A stretch of DNA of 64,000 nt from Streptomyces spinoverrucosus (GTDB taxonomy: Bacteria; Actinomycetota; Actinomycetes; Streptomycetales; Streptomycetaceae): positions 2,232,001 through 2,296,000 of the forward strand of contig NZ_JADPZX010000001.1 in the NCBI RefSeq assembly GCF_015712165.1. Direction: 5' to 3'. Of the stretch, positions 63,249 through 64,000 are shown piece after piece. The notes beneath the pieces were generated by a model. It ran no database searches. It was not told where the DNA came from and was given only the letters and a program-made list of their open reading frames with translations. A program made the translations under genes and the position numbers. Positions within the stretch are counted from its first letter, which is position 1. Every line of letters begins with the position of its first letter.

Positions 63249-64000
63249 TCAGATGCCGACCTTGATGCGCGTGAAGCGCTTCAGGGTGACACCGGCCTCG
63301 TCCAGAACCTTCTGGACGGACTTCTTGTTGTCGAGGGCGTACGGCTGGCCGAGCAGCGTGGCGTCCTTGAAGAAGCCGTTCAGACGACCCTCGACGATCT
63401 TGGCGATCGCGGCCTCGGGCTTGCCCTCGGCGCGGGTGGTCTCCTCGGCGATACGGCGCTCGCTCTCGACGACGTCGGCCGGGACGTCCTCCTTGGAGAG
63501 GTACTTCGGCGCGAAGGCGGCGATGTGCTGCGCGATGCCCTTGGCGACCTCGGCGTTCGGCTTGTCGAACTCGACGAGGACACCGATCTGCGGGGGCAGG
63601 TCGGGCATCGTGCGGTGCATGTAGGCGAGCACGAAGCCGTCGGCGAACTGCGCGAAGCGGTCCAGGACGATCTTCTCGCCGAGGTTGGCGTTGGCCTCGT
63701 CCACGAACGCCTGGACGGTCTTGCCGGCCTCGATCTCGGAGGCGAGCAGGGCCTCCAGGTCGGCCGGGGAGGTCTTGGCGACGTGCTCGGCGATCGCCTT
63801 GGCAACGGCCTGGAACTTCTCGCCCTTGGCGACGAAGTCCGTCTCGCACTTCAGCTCGACCAGGACACCGGAGGAGTTGTCGTCGGCGATGATGGAGACC
63901 ACGGCGCCGTTCTCGGCGGAGCGGCCCTCACGCTTGGCGACGCCCTTCTGGCCCTTGATACGCAGCGCCTCGACGGCCTTCTCGACGTTGCCCTCGGCCT
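63249..64000 (-). CDS. tsf: Elongation factor Ts (partial, 5' end outside)
   Basis: Nucleotide-exchange factor for EF-Tu. The visible 250 codons cover the core from AEGNVEKAVEALRIKGQKGV to the end KRFTRIKVGI. Diagnostic stretches are VELKCETDFVAK, FAQFADGFVLAYMH and GFFKDATLLGQPYALD. The N-terminal domain lies beyond the right edge. Transcribed toward pyrH, as in most bacteria. Confidence 0.95.
   Translation of the reverse strand, partial: AEGNVEKAVEALRIKGQKGVAKREGRSAENGAVVSIIADDNSSGVLVELKCETDFVAKGEKFQAVAKAIAEHVAKTSPADLEALLASEIEAGKTVQAFVDEANANLGEKIVLDRFAQFADGFVLAYMHRTMPDLPPQIGVLVEFDKPNAEVAKGIAQHIAAFAPKYLSKEDVPADVVESERRIAEETTRAEGKPEAAIAKIVEGRLNGFFKDATLLGQPYALDNKKSVQKVLDEAGVTLKRFTRIKVGI

Overview
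The window is a 64-kb piece of a high-GC actinobacterial chromosome, almost certainly Streptomyces. The signs are GTG/TTG starts, translationally coupled genes, LAETG-type sortase substrates, a DasR box in front of a chitinase, and the core block tsf-pyrH-frr-cdsA-rlmN at the right end. The call rests on protein families and gene order recalled from the genus; no database search was possible. No tRNA, rRNA, CRISPR array, insertion sequence or prophage was seen.

Layout. 1-5.5 kb: a sugar ABC importer (permease at the left edge, solute-binding protein with a frameshift) divergent from a family 3 glycosidase; both promoter-proximal regions carry the same 14-bp palindrome. 5.8-8.6 kb: a compact lasso-peptide cluster (precursor, cyclase, PqqD-like recognition element, transglutaminase-like protease) with a 47-residue precursor and a predicted 18-residue core. 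8.7-15.7 kb: aldehyde dehydrogenase, PucR-type regulator, a frameshifted membrane ATPase and GABA aminotransferase. 16.1-19.1 kb: PAP2 phosphatase, secreted GH18 chitinase and a small unknown protein with a structured leader. 19.2-26.4 kb: a six-gene minus-strand polyamine operon (aldehyde dehydrogenase, PotD, PotA, PotB, PotC, FAD oxidase). 26.6-33.6 kb: NADAR protein, DUF4190-like protein, an adenosine-deaminase family enzyme, a glycerophosphodiesterase, a sigma factor fused to a zinc-finger and extracytoplasmic domain, and a serine hydrolase.

33.6-36.1 kb is a decayed aromatic meta-cleavage locus: an IclR remnant, a truncated hydratase, and an in-frame chimera of acetaldehyde dehydrogenase and 4-hydroxy-2-oxovalerate aldolase. 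36.3-40.5 kb: an ECF sigma factor flanked by two paralogous zinc-finger anti-sigma proteins, then an NDH-2-like oxidoreductase with a membrane domain and a repeat-built membrane protein. 40.6-47.9 kb: DM13 protein, coiled-coil protein, flavodoxin-like protein, and a second polyamine module (PotD-like lipoprotein, aminobutyraldehyde dehydrogenase, Lrp regulator, class III aminotransferase). 48-53 kb: an unusual ABC pair, VOC and LOG-fold proteins, an LAETG surface protein and a minisatellite. 53.2-57.9 kb: a mycothiol-dependent isomerase-like protein and a thiamine importer under a TPP riboswitch. 58-64 kb: rlmN, a frameshifted dehydrogenase, cdsA, frr, pyrH and partial tsf.

How the genes fit together: polyamine/GABA catabolism recurs in three places (8.7-15.7, 19.2-26.4 and 43-47.9 kb), with importers, oxidase, aldehyde dehydrogenases and aminotransferases. 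Five single-base deletions, three of them in five-base G/C runs, break four genes; they are either sequencing errors or recent pseudogenes and need checking before those genes are called dead.
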